Shown piece after piece: positions 1-10,014 of a DNA stretch of 64,000 nucleotides. The stretch lies in NCBI RefSeq assembly GCF_042100115.1, contig NC_091277.1, forward strand, positions 558,001 through 622,000, written 5' to 3'. A model generated the notes under the pieces. That model ran no database searches and was not told where the DNA came from. It saw only the letters and a program-made list of their open reading frames with translations. Within the stretch, counting starts at the first letter, position 1. Each line of letters opens with the position of its first letter. The translations under genes were made by a program, and so were the position numbers. The stretch is from Alternaria dauci (taxonomy: Eukaryota; Ascomycota; Dothideomycetes; Pleosporales; Pleosporaceae).

Positions 1-1915
1 CGCCAAATTGTGTTGCGCGTTCTTGCTCGAATTCTTCTGATGTGCTGAAAGACCAATCATCATCATCGTCGTCTTCTGCTTCTGGGGCAAGCGGGTCTGG
101 CGCTTGAGCACCGTATGGGTTGAATAGCGACTGGCGTGCACCACCCTGTTGCTCCCAGACATAGTAGTCTTCGACCAACTTGACGAGCGACACAGTTGGA
201 TACATCTTAGTAGTATCTGCAAGATAGGGGTGCTCCAGAATCTGATCTGGCGTCGGTCGGTCTTGCGGCTCTGGTTGAAAGACGAAGGCTAGAAAATCTT
301 TCAGTTCTTGAGAAAAGCGATCGCCTTCCAGCACAGGAACACCAGCCGTTGGCAGATCGAATTGCCCGATCTTGTGGTGTGGTGGGTAGCCACAAGCCAT
401 CTCATAGACTGTACAGGCGTATGCCCAGATATCAACCTCATTGCCGTAAGATATCTCCCTAGGCCGCATCAAGCTGTGCGGATCCGCGTCCTTTACCCAC
501 TCCTTCTGCAGTTCGGGCGCCATCCAGAAAGGTGTACCAACGATGGTGGAGCGCTTCGATCGTTCAGGTTCCAAGGTATTGGAGACACCGAAATCGCATA
601 GTTGCACACGACCGTCTTCGAGGATAAGCACGTTGTTGGCTGAATGTGGTCAGTAGAGCGTAGGAACTGTAGAGACACGATTACCTACACTTCAGATCTC
701 GATGCAGTACGCCAGCTTCATGTATATACTTGAGGCCTTGGGCCAGCTCACGAGCGATGGGGATGATGAACTTCTCCGCCAGTCCAGGTCCGGGGTCCTT
801 CGTCATGGCTGTGGGCTTCATCAAAGTATTGACGCTACCACCGCTGGCATATTCGCTGACGATCCAGAGTTCGTTGTGTACTGGCCTGGCTTCTTCGATG
901 ATGTTGACGTAGGGCCTTGCCTTGCTGTCTCTTAGCTGCTGCAGGATGTCAATCTCCTTGAGTGTGTCCTGGAGGTTCTTGTGTGTCATTTCCTCATAAT
1001 CAACCTTGTCGATCTCGATGATCTTAATGGCCACGAGCGCACCGGTAATGCGGCTCTTTCTTTGTCATGTCAGCGAATGTACTCTGCCTCACGTCGTGAT
1101 ACCCACCCTTTGTAGACACGACCGTATGCGCCCTTGCCAATGAGCTCGTAGAAGTCATATGGCGGCGGTTCCTCGCCGCTTCGCTTCGCTCTCTCCGCAA
1201 CCAGAAGCTCCATGTCCTTTGCCTGCTGCATAGCACGCCCCTTGGTGCCACCCATGTTGGGCGGTTGCAGTCGTGCAGGCTCCATGGCTTTTGGGTATCT
1301 GTATACTTTGTCGAGCCTTGGTGGTGGTTCAATTGGGGCGTCGTCCAAAGGCTCGAAAGGTGACTCTGCTATGCGCTCCAATGGGCTCTCCTGCAGAGTA
1401 CCGGTGATGCTCTCGTAGCTGGTTGAGATTGGTAGAGCCGGCGGCGGGCGATTAGGCTGACGTGAACGCCTACCAGGAGAGACGCAGTTTGTAGGGTCGG
1501 AGGCAGAGTATGAGTGCCGTGTGGTTGGACTGGGCGGACCAGGCTTGATGGTGCCTGGACTGGATCGTGATATAGGTCGTCGCGGGACGGGTGTTGTTGC
1601 AAGGACAGTGTCGAGCCTCGGCTTGGGTGTCGGTGGGCACAGCGGACTCCGGTGGTCTAGGATTGGACTTGAGATGTCACGCTTATCGATAGAAGGCGTG
1701 CGAGAAGAGCGTGACGAGCGTGACGAGGGGCCTCTCTTGCCTTTGATTGATTCGGTTAGCCTTGACCATGAGATGGAGCGATTGGGGCGGGCCCTGTGGT
1801 TTGGCGTCTGGTGCTCGGCCGGCGAGCGAGGCGGGGGCACGTCACCCATAGGGATGAGGTGGTCGCCGTCGCTCATTGACCGCTTCAGCTTCATGATGGC
1901 GTCGTCGCCGAGCAT
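1..1915 (-). CDS. STE20/GCK-like serine/threonine protein kinase, 3' end beyond the window
   Basis: Three exons are visible: 1915-1107, 1053-689 and 639 to the window edge, with introns of 53 and 49 bp. A Ser/Pro/Arg-rich, probably disordered region of about 250 residues precedes the kinase domain. The domain has the glycine loop GKGAYGRVYKG (residues about 260-270), the lysine in VAIK, the catalytic loop HRDLKSNN, CDFG and GTPFWMAPE, so it should be active. The exon 2/3 junction is set by restoring HRDLKSNN. After APE there is an insert of roughly 17 residues before the DIWAYACTVYEMACG segment, which is unusual for the GCK group. A tail with an acidic stretch continues past base 1. The start is the first ATG after an in-frame TAG 12 bases upstream; that TAG closes a three-codon upstream ORF. 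Fungal GCK kinases act in polarity and septation signalling. The subfamily (Sps1, Kic1/Nak1 or other) cannot be settled here. Confidence 0.85.
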
Positions 1916-2516
1916 GATTGCGTCGTGCTATTGCGACATGGTGGTGTTTTGAACAGAAATTGCACTCACTCGTTTGTTATGACGTTCCGCGTTGGCTACC
2001 AGAGGTGAATGCGGCTCATGGCGGGCAGGGTCGCGTGCGGTGAGCGTGCGTGTTCGTTGACATTCACAGGTCCGCACTGCGGAGGGAGGAGCACCTATCA
2101 ACGAGATACAATTACAATTCAAGATAGCGGAGTAAGCAGAGATGTCAGATGGAAGCGAAGCGAAGAATTGGACAGTAGAGAAAGATGGGGCGACGATGCC
2201 ATCTGGCAGACATCCAAAGTGTTGAAGATGCGAAACATGGATCCAGGGTCTCGACGTCTCGCCCGCTGATCACGCTAAGGCAACCTTAAATCCATCTGGG
2301 GCAAGCGCGCCCCACGTCGCCGTGCCTGACATCATCTGCGCCACACGTGCGGCAGGCATAGCAGCTTGCCAACTTTCTGTGCATCCAGAGAGATTGGGTC
2401 GACATGTTCCCTAGATACCTCCATTCATACCCACCGTTCGATCTAAGACCTGGTTAGATAACCTCAGTTTTGATCCACCAGAACAAGTCCAGAAAGCATC
2501 AAATCAACGTCTCACC
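1916..2516. other. Divergent intergenic promoter region
   Basis: This region lies between the kinase start and the start of the Lys/Pro-rich gene, so it should hold both promoters. It contains the tiny upstream ORF (ATG TCG CAA TAG) just before the kinase ATG. I see no gene in it. Confidence 0.6.
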
Positions 2517-3223
2517 ATGGTCCCGCAACCCATTGGCACCAAGAAGACGCCCGTCACGTCTACGGCAAAGAAGACACCAGTCACAGCACCAGTGAAGAAG
2601 GCGCCCATCAAAGCGCCCGCTGTTCAGCCTCCGAAAAAGCCTGTCAACACTGCGATGCAGAAGAAACCCGTGGCAACGCCCACCAAGAAGCCTGTTACAA
2701 ACGTCGCACCCAAGAAGCCTGTGACAGCTGTCGGTCAAAAGAAACCCGTCCCAGCACCCGCAAAGAAGGCCATCCAGCAGCCACAACAACAGGGTTGGAT
2801 CAACAAAGGCCTCAGTGCGGCATCATCGGGTATCGGAAGTGCTGTTGGCGCTGCAACGACTGGTATCGGCAATGCTGCTGGGGCCGTCGTGAGCGCGACT
2901 GGCAGTGGAATCGCAGGAGCAGGGAGAGGCGCTGGAGCAAGGTACATATTGCCACCTCGCCGAGTCGACTTTTATGACTAATATGCTGTAGTATTGCAAA
3001 CTCGTCTCGCACCTGGGGTGACATGGTCCGCGAATATGGCAACTCCCTCAAAGACATGACCGGCGCTCCCGGCAGTCGATCGACAACACACAAGAATCCC
3101 CTCGGTCTGAGCACTAGCGGAGTGGGAGGCATGGCGTCCATGTCTAGTCGACCCGGTGTGCCTGGTCTCTCAGGCGGTTCCGGGAAAGGCGGCGGCTCGG
3201 CCAGTAACCCGCTGGGTCTCTGA
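2517..3223 (+). CDS. Lysine/proline-rich low-complexity protein with a Gly/Ala-rich hydrophobic segment
   Basis: Two exons, 2517-2941 and 2992-3223, separated by a 50-bp intron, encode 218 residues. Residues about 8-84 carry eight or more short KKxPV-type units (KKTPV, KKPV, KKAP) in an Ala/Pro/Thr background. Residues about 98-140 are a Gly/Ala/Ser-rich stretch with GIGSAVG, GIGNAAG and GSGIAG, resembling a glycine-zipper or amphipathic helix. The tail contains WGDMVREYGNSLKDMTGAPG and ends NPLGL. There is no signal peptide. The basic first half could bind nucleic acid or acidic surfaces and the second half could insert in or lie on a membrane, but this is inference. I do not recognise a named family. 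The start is the first ATG, in an ACC-ATG-G context. Confidence 0.75.
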
Positions 3224-3604
3224 ACGATAGCGTTAACGAATTGAAGTCCTGAATTGGAGGCTGTACGAATATTTAGATAACTGAGGCGAAAATGTGGGTA
3301 TTCAGGGATTGGACGGCGTTATCTGGGATACATATTACTGGCAATTACGATCTCGAAATACGAGTGCTTACTCTCTTTTTCAGTGAGGTTAATCTACTAC
3401 ATACAGTTTGAATGATTTAGCATGACACGAAAAACACATAGAAAACCATATATCTAAACGAACGAGTATGTTAAATGCCATCTTTCTGACACTATTCACT
3501 GTGACTATACGTTCTGATCAATCCTCAAAGGAAGACAACAACCTCTTACTTTTATGCATGGTGTGTAGATTTGAAATATCTTCTGACAGCTTCCTCCACG
3601 TCTT
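3224..3604. other. Intergenic, convergent 3' ends
   Basis: AT-rich sequence between two convergent genes; presumably both 3' UTRs. Nothing else is seen. Confidence 0.5.
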
Positions 3605-4885
3605 CTACAAGCACTGGTAGTAATACGGTGGTGAGACGCCTTTGCACGTGTACGGCGACTTGAGCGCTGTCAGATAGTCTCACTGTCATGGCTGTAGATA
3701 CACATACCTCACAGATCGTACATCCATTCCAGTTTTGCCCACCACACTGATCCCAGTGTTTCGATCTACATCCTCCTCCGCCACCCGACGTACTTGTTGG
3801 TCTTTGCACTGACGAAGTGCGACTTGGCAATATTGTAGATATCTGCGTGGTCGACGACTGAGGACGCGAGGAGCTTGTTCGCGTCGGCATTGGGGCTGTG
3901 CGGCTTGAACTCGTCTTTGGCGGGCTTGGTGGTTGAGGCGGGTGCGACGGTCTTGGTGGTGATGTACCTCCTAACGTCGGTGTATTGACATAGCTACCGT
4001 CACAATAGTACGATATGCCGTTCAATTGAAGATCCTTCATGATGGTACTCAGTCCAGCCACGCCTGTCCCTTTACAAGATGCACCATTCACAGCCTGCGC
4101 GTTAAGCGGAAGAGGGTACTCAATATGGAAGACTGGCTTGTTGAGAGCGATGAAGTTTTCATAGACTTGACACTCGCCTTGTTGCGCACATTGCTCGTTG
4201 ACTGCAAAGTCTATGATCGGCGACACATCCTTGAGGATATCGAGGCTGTTCTTAAGCCCGATTCGCATGTTGTATTTAGCGGCTTCCTGCTGCATCCATC
4301 GCACGTAGTCGATAGCGTCCGTGTTCTTAAGGTTCAGACCGTTGTCATTTTGCTAAAACATGGTCAGTATATATAGTATGCTCACGCGTGAGATTGCAGT
4401 CGTGATTGCGTGCTACCACCACATCACGCGCATGTTACAGTAAGCGAACTTACATATCCATCTGTGTTGTCCGGATCGATGGCATCGCAACCCTTGTCAG
4501 CAGCCAGCTTGATACGCTTCGCCATGAGCGCTCTGATGCTCTGGCTACCCGTCCGCAACCATCTCTCGTTGGGCCACTCCGGCAGTACCTTTCCAAGATC
4601 AGCAGCTGCAAAACTTCCGTAATCCTGTCTCCAGTCCTCCGCTGTTCCAGCACTGAAGTAGCAGATGACGACTTTGCTGGCTGCCTTGAGAGTTGCTACA
4701 GTCGTACCAGGATTGTCGAACAAATCGATATCCCAAACCGGGGCGTCCACTGGTGAAATAGGTATCTTGGACATGTCTGGAATGCCCAGCAGTACGATCT
4801 GGAACTTCTGCCCTGGCGTGAACGAAGCATTCTGTGCCCAAATAAGTGAGAGGTAACATCCCAACAACACTAGCCACAAATGCAT
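3605..4885 (-). CDS. Secreted GH114 glycoside hydrolase (endo-alpha-1,4-polygalactosaminidase type) with C-terminal CBM1
   Basis: Three exons (4885-4454, 4352-3708, 3658-3605; introns 101 and 49 bp) encode 376 residues. A signal peptide of about 17 residues is followed by a GH114 TIM-barrel domain (about 20-265). It shows the family signatures VICYFSAG, EDWR, LPEWPNERW, DAIDPDNTDGY (probable catalytic acids), GLKN and FAVNEQC. A Pro/Ser/Thr linker (about 275-338) leads to a CBM1 (about 340-376) with QCGGQNW and final CKGVSPPYYYQCL. The last intron lies inside the CBM1, and only the acceptor at 3659 restores its cysteines. GH114 enzymes cleave alpha-1,4-linked galactosamine polymers such as de-acetylated galactosaminogalactan of fungal walls and biofilms. 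The CBM1 suggests anchoring to cellulose or chitin. Substrate is inferred from the family only. Confidence 0.9.
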
Positions 4886-6121
4886 CTTGAAGAAGTTGAA
4901 GTACCGGGAGATCTTTGATCTGTGTCTGTTGGTCGGTACGAAGGGAATGGGATCGAATTGTCGGATCTAGGGTATCCAGAAGTCATACTCTTAAGGCAGG
5001 TCTGTCGAGGCTCTGAACACTTATGTCTAGGATATGTAGTAGCAATGTGTCACAACTCGACTGTAGCCGAGACGCAGTCCGCAGCGACTCCTATGCGCCG
5101 CTATGACAGAAAACGATGTCAATGTGTCGTGGCTTCTGGGGTTGTTTGGGTGCCGTCATATATCCTTGGTGATTGCACCATTGCAAAAAGCCAATCATCC
5201 AAGTTTACGACATTACGAGAGGACTAAACTTCCTAAGTTAACCCAGTAGCAACGTCGGATCGCAAGGCTGGGCAGTATCGATTCGATATCAAATGAATGT
5301 CCAAGTCAAGACCATTTCTTGCGTCAGAGATGCCATACTATGAGCCTTGAAAGACGAGCAGGGTTGGGTGCGAGATGTTGTGGTGTGAGTAGACAACCGT
5401 AACCGAAGAATGCCGAATCAGCTGCATGCACAAGGTAGAGAGATCCGGCAGATTCATGCATTGCGGGGAAAGCTTGTTTCTCTGGCCTCAAGCTCGTCTC
5501 CGAGATCGTGTCGGTCAGATGCACCCTGGTTGATCATATATGAGCAAGTTCTAGGCACACGGGTAAATTAGGCACAATATCGGAGCCTTCGTTTGGAAGA
5601 TTCCTACCCAGTCCCAGCCAAAAGAGAGCGTGCAGGATTGGGTCTTCATGTATACCGTTCTTCGCTGTTCGCCTTCGAGTTCTTGCAAAGTAGAGGTAGG
5701 TTTTACGATGAAACTGTAAATGGAGGATAACGCAGAGTAGCGATATAATTGGATACCGAAGACGACGACTACAGACAACGCACGGGCGTGGGATTCCCGG
5801 CAATTGGAGTAGGTATGATTCAAACAAGTAAGGGAGTTTTGTAGTGTGGAGGAAATGGCGCCGTAATCACGAGGTTGACGCGTATGGTGGTGTAAAGGCG
5901 CTCAGGGGACGACGCGTGATGACATGCAAGTCGGCCTTATCGATAACACTAGCGCCGTCTGAGCCTTCTTCTGGCAGAGAAGTTTGGACATGCACAGAGC
6001 GTGCAACATGGTTGGCTACGACTACATGTCTCTTCTACTTCTGTCTTTCTCTACGCGCATGCTTTGGACGCTGTGAATCTGTCTCCGCCTATTGTTCTTT
6101 ACTTTTGTACGGCGCTTACCC
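4886..6121. other. Intergenic region without recognisable gene
   Basis: About 1.2 kb between the GH114 start and the PPR gene start, so probably a divergent promoter region. Open frames present on the minus strand at 5324-5827 look non-coding (no family signal, no intron pattern). Confidence 0.5.
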
Positions 6122-8443
6122 ATGCTTGCGCTCCATCGACTGCGATGCCTCCCACACTCCACTCCAAACTTTCAAACACGCTCTCTGCAAACACTTCCGC
6201 GAACAATCCCGCAATATGTTCCACGATGGGACCCGACGCTGCACAGAACCACGCAATCCGCTACGGCGCTGAATGAGTCCACGACGACAACGACCGCCGA
6301 GAACCCCTCTTTTGACGCCAACAAAGGTGCAGATCGCGAGCAGCTTAGAGATGCACACGTAGCGGTTGCCACGCTCAGAGCCAATTTCATTGGGGGACGA
6401 GTAGCTATCAAGAGACTGAATCGAATGTTCGAGCTAGTCGGCGACAGCAACGGCCAGGATGCCAGTCTCCATGCACCGCTTTGGCGAGCATATTCTCTGG
6501 CCAAGGCATCTGATCCGAAACTCCTAGCACGTCTCACAGATAGAGCATGGGACTTGCTTTGGATCACGCAATCCGACCACTCATCCAACAATCCATATCG
6601 CACTTCACGCATGACACAGCTCTATCAGGACATGGACAAGGCTGAGAGGTCTATGACAGCTGGGCAACGGGCCAAATATCTTGAGAAGATTTTTCTTTGC
6701 GGTAAAGAAGATCAGGCTCTCAGGCAATGGGAGGAAGACCACAGATTGGGACGCGATGGTGTAAGAATGGACTACAAGCCAGAGCATCTAGAGATGGGGG
6801 CTAAGCTCCATGCGCTTGCCAGGAACATAGACTACAGTCGGAAAATTATGGAAGAGCTGTTCAGGCTGTATCCGAATTGGGACCCCTCTGTCATGATGGT
6901 TGTCTTCCGCGCCCATACGAGCTCGGAACTACAAGAGCACCATGATATGGCAAAGCAAATCTATGTCAGAATGAAGGAGCAGAGAGGCAATAGCCGCTCA
7001 ATCGAGGACTACGACGCTTGGCTTGTGGGCTTCTTGGAAATGCGGAGCCTGAGTGATGCCAAACAAGTGTTTTGCGACATGGTCAAGGATGGCTATCTCG
7101 CTACTAGCGGGACTACAGACCAAGTCAGCCAAGTGTTGAAGAGACTACACATGATATATCGACTTGGAAACAATGTCGAGTCCATGACTAGTATCGCTCT
7201 TGATGCTATATCTGTGCTCCCTCCTGGTTATCACGGCCATTTGTTCGGTGACTGGTTGAAAGCTACCGTTGTCGAGAAAACGCCACAGGCAGCCGCTCAG
7301 ATCTTGGACATGATGCTCAAGCGAGGTTACAGACCGGAAACATTTCACTACAATATGTTTCTCAGAGTATTGATACGCTCGAAAGAAGATGCGAACATCC
7401 TGAAAGCCGAAAATATTGGTTGGCGCATGGTCGAAGCCGCTTGCGAAGCTGGCCGACCGAATCTCACTTCAGACACAGTACCGGCCATCATCAACAAAAA
7501 GATCGCCAAGACTCATCACACAAATGACGACATGGCCCAAAGAGCTCCCGTTGCTAACGTAACGACGTTTGCCTTGATCATGCAGCACCATGCCAAAAGT
7601 CTGCAATGGGAACACGTCGATTATTTGTCTCGACAGCTCAAAGAAGCGAAAGTCAAGCCCAACGCAACTATCATGAATGTCCTCATGGATAATAAATGCC
7701 GACAAGGTGCCTACAACGAAGCATGGAAGATCTACAAGTCTCTCACTGAGCCGCAAGAAGGAAGTCATGGCGTTTTCCCAGACGGCGCAAGCATACGCTG
7801 TCTTTGGAAAACGCTCCGGCTAGCACTTGGCGATTCTACCGTCCAAAACAAGCTCGAATTGCCTACCCCTCGTGAGCTACTAGCAGAGACAGTAAACTGG
7901 TGGACGCTCAGTCGCAGTCGCTACGACGCCGACCGATTCCGCATGGGTCTCGCAGGCACAGACAGTGAAGCAATCACGTCGCTCATCATGCACTGCTTTA
8001 GTTACAACCAAGACCTGGCGGGCTCGTTGGTCGCTCTGCACGTCCTTCGTCATCGCTTTCACATCTTTCCTACCGACGCATCAGCGCAAATTTTGCAAAG
8101 GCAGATGGCCTGGGTAGACATGTCAGATGATTCCGCGGCTGTGCGTAGTCAACACTTCCATAGCCGTTCTAACAAGAAGAATACGGATCGTATAGCGGCG
8201 GTTTATAACATCCTGCTGCAGCGACGATTGGCAAGAATGGATCTGAAGGAAGGCGACTTTGAGAAATTGACGGACGAAGAGATTGGAGATGTGGGATTGA
8301 ATTTATTGAGCGAGTTTGTAAGAGTCGTGCTCAAGAGGATGTATCCAGCCGAAGTGGTCGAGGCGATGATTGATGCGGCAAAGAACGTCGTGGGTGTACG
8401 TAATATGCCCACAGGGGACATGGATGCATTCGAAGTGGTTTGA
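6122..8443 (+). CDS. Pentatricopeptide-repeat protein, probably mitochondrial
   Basis: A single exon of 773 residues. The frame is open further upstream, but the first ATG is at 6122. It begins MLALHRLRCLPHSTP and is rich in Arg/Ser/Thr with few acids for about 50 residues, as expected of a mitochondrial presequence. The body is all-helical with PPR-like units: residues around DYDAWLVGFLEMRSLSDAKQVFCDMVKDG, the segment with AAQILDMMLKRGYRPETFHYNMFLRVLI, and VKPNATIMNVLMDNKCRQGAYNEAWKIYKSL show the 35-residue helix-turn-helix pattern with a GYxP or VKPN turn. Fungal PPR proteins of this size bind organellar RNA for splicing, stability or translation (for example Ccm1-like or Dmr1-like proteins), or assist complex assembly (CIA84). 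Which of these it is cannot be told from motifs. Confidence 0.82.
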   Translation: MLALHRLRCLPHSTPNFQTRSLQTLPRTIPQYVPRWDPTLHRTTQSATALNESTTTTTAENPSFDANKGADREQLRDAHVAVATLRANFIGGRVAIKRLNRMFELVGDSNGQDASLHAPLWRAYSLAKASDPKLLARLTDRAWDLLWITQSDHSSNNPYRTSRMTQLYQDMDKAERSMTAGQRAKYLEKIFLCGKEDQALRQWEEDHRLGRDGVRMDYKPEHLEMGAKLHALARNIDYSRKIMEELFRLYPNWDPSVMMVVFRAHTSSELQEHHDMAKQIYVRMKEQRGNSRSIEDYDAWLVGFLEMRSLSDAKQVFCDMVKDGYLATSGTTDQVSQVLKRLHMIYRLGNNVESMTSIALDAISVLPPGYHGHLFGDWLKATVVEKTPQAAAQILDMMLKRGYRPETFHYNMFLRVLIRSKEDANILKAENIGWRMVEAACEAGRPNLTSDTVPAIINKKIAKTHHTNDDMAQRAPVANVTTFALIMQHHAKSLQWEHVDYLSRQLKEAKVKPNATIMNVLMDNKCRQGAYNEAWKIYKSLTEPQEGSHGVFPDGASIRCLWKTLRLALGDSTVQNKLELPTPRELLAETVNWWTLSRSRYDADRFRMGLAGTDSEAITSLIMHCFSYNQDLAGSLVALHVLRHRFHIFPTDASAQILQRQMAWVDMSDDSAAVRSQHFHSRSNKKNTDRIAAVYNILLQRRLARMDLKEGDFEKLTDEEIGDVGLNLLSEFVRVVLKRMYPAEVVEAMIDAAKNVVGVRNMPTGDMDAFEVV

Positions 8444-8591
8444 ATGAATCGCAATTACAAGACTGGACGATGAATTCCAAGGCGATATTATAGCCATCTG
8501 AATCCTCTTGTCCACGAATGTCGTTGTTGACAATTAACAAATGACAGCGCAGCTCTTGTTGCAAAGTACAGTACTCTGAACAAGACCCAAC

Positions 8592-9269
8592 TCACGCCAT
8601 ATAATACAGTGCTCGACAGAATCGATACTTGACCGCAACGACAACACCAACACACGCCTCTTCAAAAACTTCGATATCATCTGCTGTCCACTCTTGGAGC
8701 TGGACGATAGACAGTCGAGGCACAGATCCGCTCCCTGTATGCTGTTCGGGAGTCCTGACATCAATAGACAAGGTGATGTTCCTCAAGCCCGGCAGTACGG
8801 TGAGTAACTTGAGATCCGTTACGTCGCGAGGCCAAAAACCTGCTCCTCTAAAATTACCGCGCATCCAGCCTTCCCTGGCAGAATACGACAGCTCATAGGT
8901 GCATGGGAACATTAGACGTGTGATTGCCTGCTGTTGAGGGAGCGAGCGATGTAGAAGCCACTGGTCAATGAATGCATGCGGACAGCCGTTGACGATAAAG
9001 GTGCCACATTTGAAGTACAGGAGCGCCATCTCCTTGTGCATCTGTTTACATGCGCCTGCAACTTGAAGGGCGCGTTGTAGGTCTTGGAAATGATATTTGT
9101 TGATCCTTGAGACATTTTTCCGGAGCGAAGGTGCATTCTGTTTCATTCTCCATTCTTGGTACAGGGCGTACTCGTAGATTCGATTTCGGAGTTCTCCAGG
9201 TAGACACAAAAGTGGTGAGTTGTCCTTGTTGAATGTAGTGCTGATGCTTTTGTTATTTGAAGACCTCAT
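8592..9269 (-). CDS. F-box/2EXR-like protein (copy A)
   Basis: A single exon of 225 residues. Near the N-terminus (residues about 19-35) it has LLCLPGELRNRIYEYAL, the short F-box-like or 2EXR-type motif (LPxExRxxIY) found in large families of filamentous-fungal proteins. The rest has a conserved CKQMHKEM and alternating hydrophobic segments, ending in YRFCRALYYMA. Function in these families is unknown; some may be substrate adaptors of SCF-type ubiquitin ligases. It is convergent with the PPR gene, with 148 bp between stop codons. Two related genes are in this window (12851-13669 and 56198-56917). Confidence 0.7.
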   Translation of the reverse strand: MRSSNNKSISTTFNKDNSPLLCLPGELRNRIYEYALYQEWRMKQNAPSLRKNVSRINKYHFQDLQRALQVAGACKQMHKEMALLYFKCGTFIVNGCPHAFIDQWLLHRSLPQQQAITRLMFPCTYELSYSAREGWMRGNFRGAGFWPRDVTDLKLLTVLPGLRNITLSIDVRTPEQHTGSGSVPRLSIVQLQEWTADDIEVFEEACVGVVVAVKYRFCRALYYMA

Positions 9270-10014
9270 CAGGTATCTCGTTATTTGTACTTACATCTCC
9301 TTATCTTCCTCATGAGGGCGAATTGACAGACAAGCGACAGGCGATTGCATGGTACTGACGACTCAATATTTTGTGAGTTGTGTTCTGGATAATAGGGAAA
9401 GTGAAGGGTGATGTTTGAGTTCAGGACGAAGGATATGAATTCGTGAGAAGACGTATGATGGGTGTCAGGCGGATTCGAAATGAGCGCACGTATCCAGAAT
9501 AGATTGTATTCTGAGGCAAGAGACATAAAGAGCATAAATTTGAGAGGAGTCGGAACCTCTCGACGCTGTTTCAGTTGCTGCCTAGGATATTGGGCAGCTG
9601 CAAACGCTTCAAGTGGAGAACAGCCTTATGATCGGACCGGCTGTGTTAGTCTTTAACCACTATCTACAACTATCGAAGAACAAGACCTGTATATCATGAT
9701 TGAATCGAGTTGATAAGTAGAACTGTAGTTTCTAGTCTCGCGGTAGACGTCGTTCTTGTGCATTGACATGATTGGTTGTAGGGGCGGATAGGCGAAACAT
9801 GGGGCTCTCCGATCGAGCATCCTGCGGCGTCGATCGATGACGCTCTAACAACCCGATGTCCACAACGCGCACCGAACGCGGTTAAAGTTGACCGTTGCTT
9901 GCTTTACGATGACGCCCACTGTGGTTCCGATGGCTGGGACGCGATCATCGAAGTTGTTTTGTCGTGCTGCGTTTCTGGACCACGACCACATTCACCCCGT
10001 GTACCAACACGATC
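9270..10014. other. Divergent intergenic region
   Basis: About 0.75 kb between copy A of the 2EXR-like genes and the MFS transporter. The part next to the transporter is rich in CGATC-type words. No gene is supported. Confidence 0.5.
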
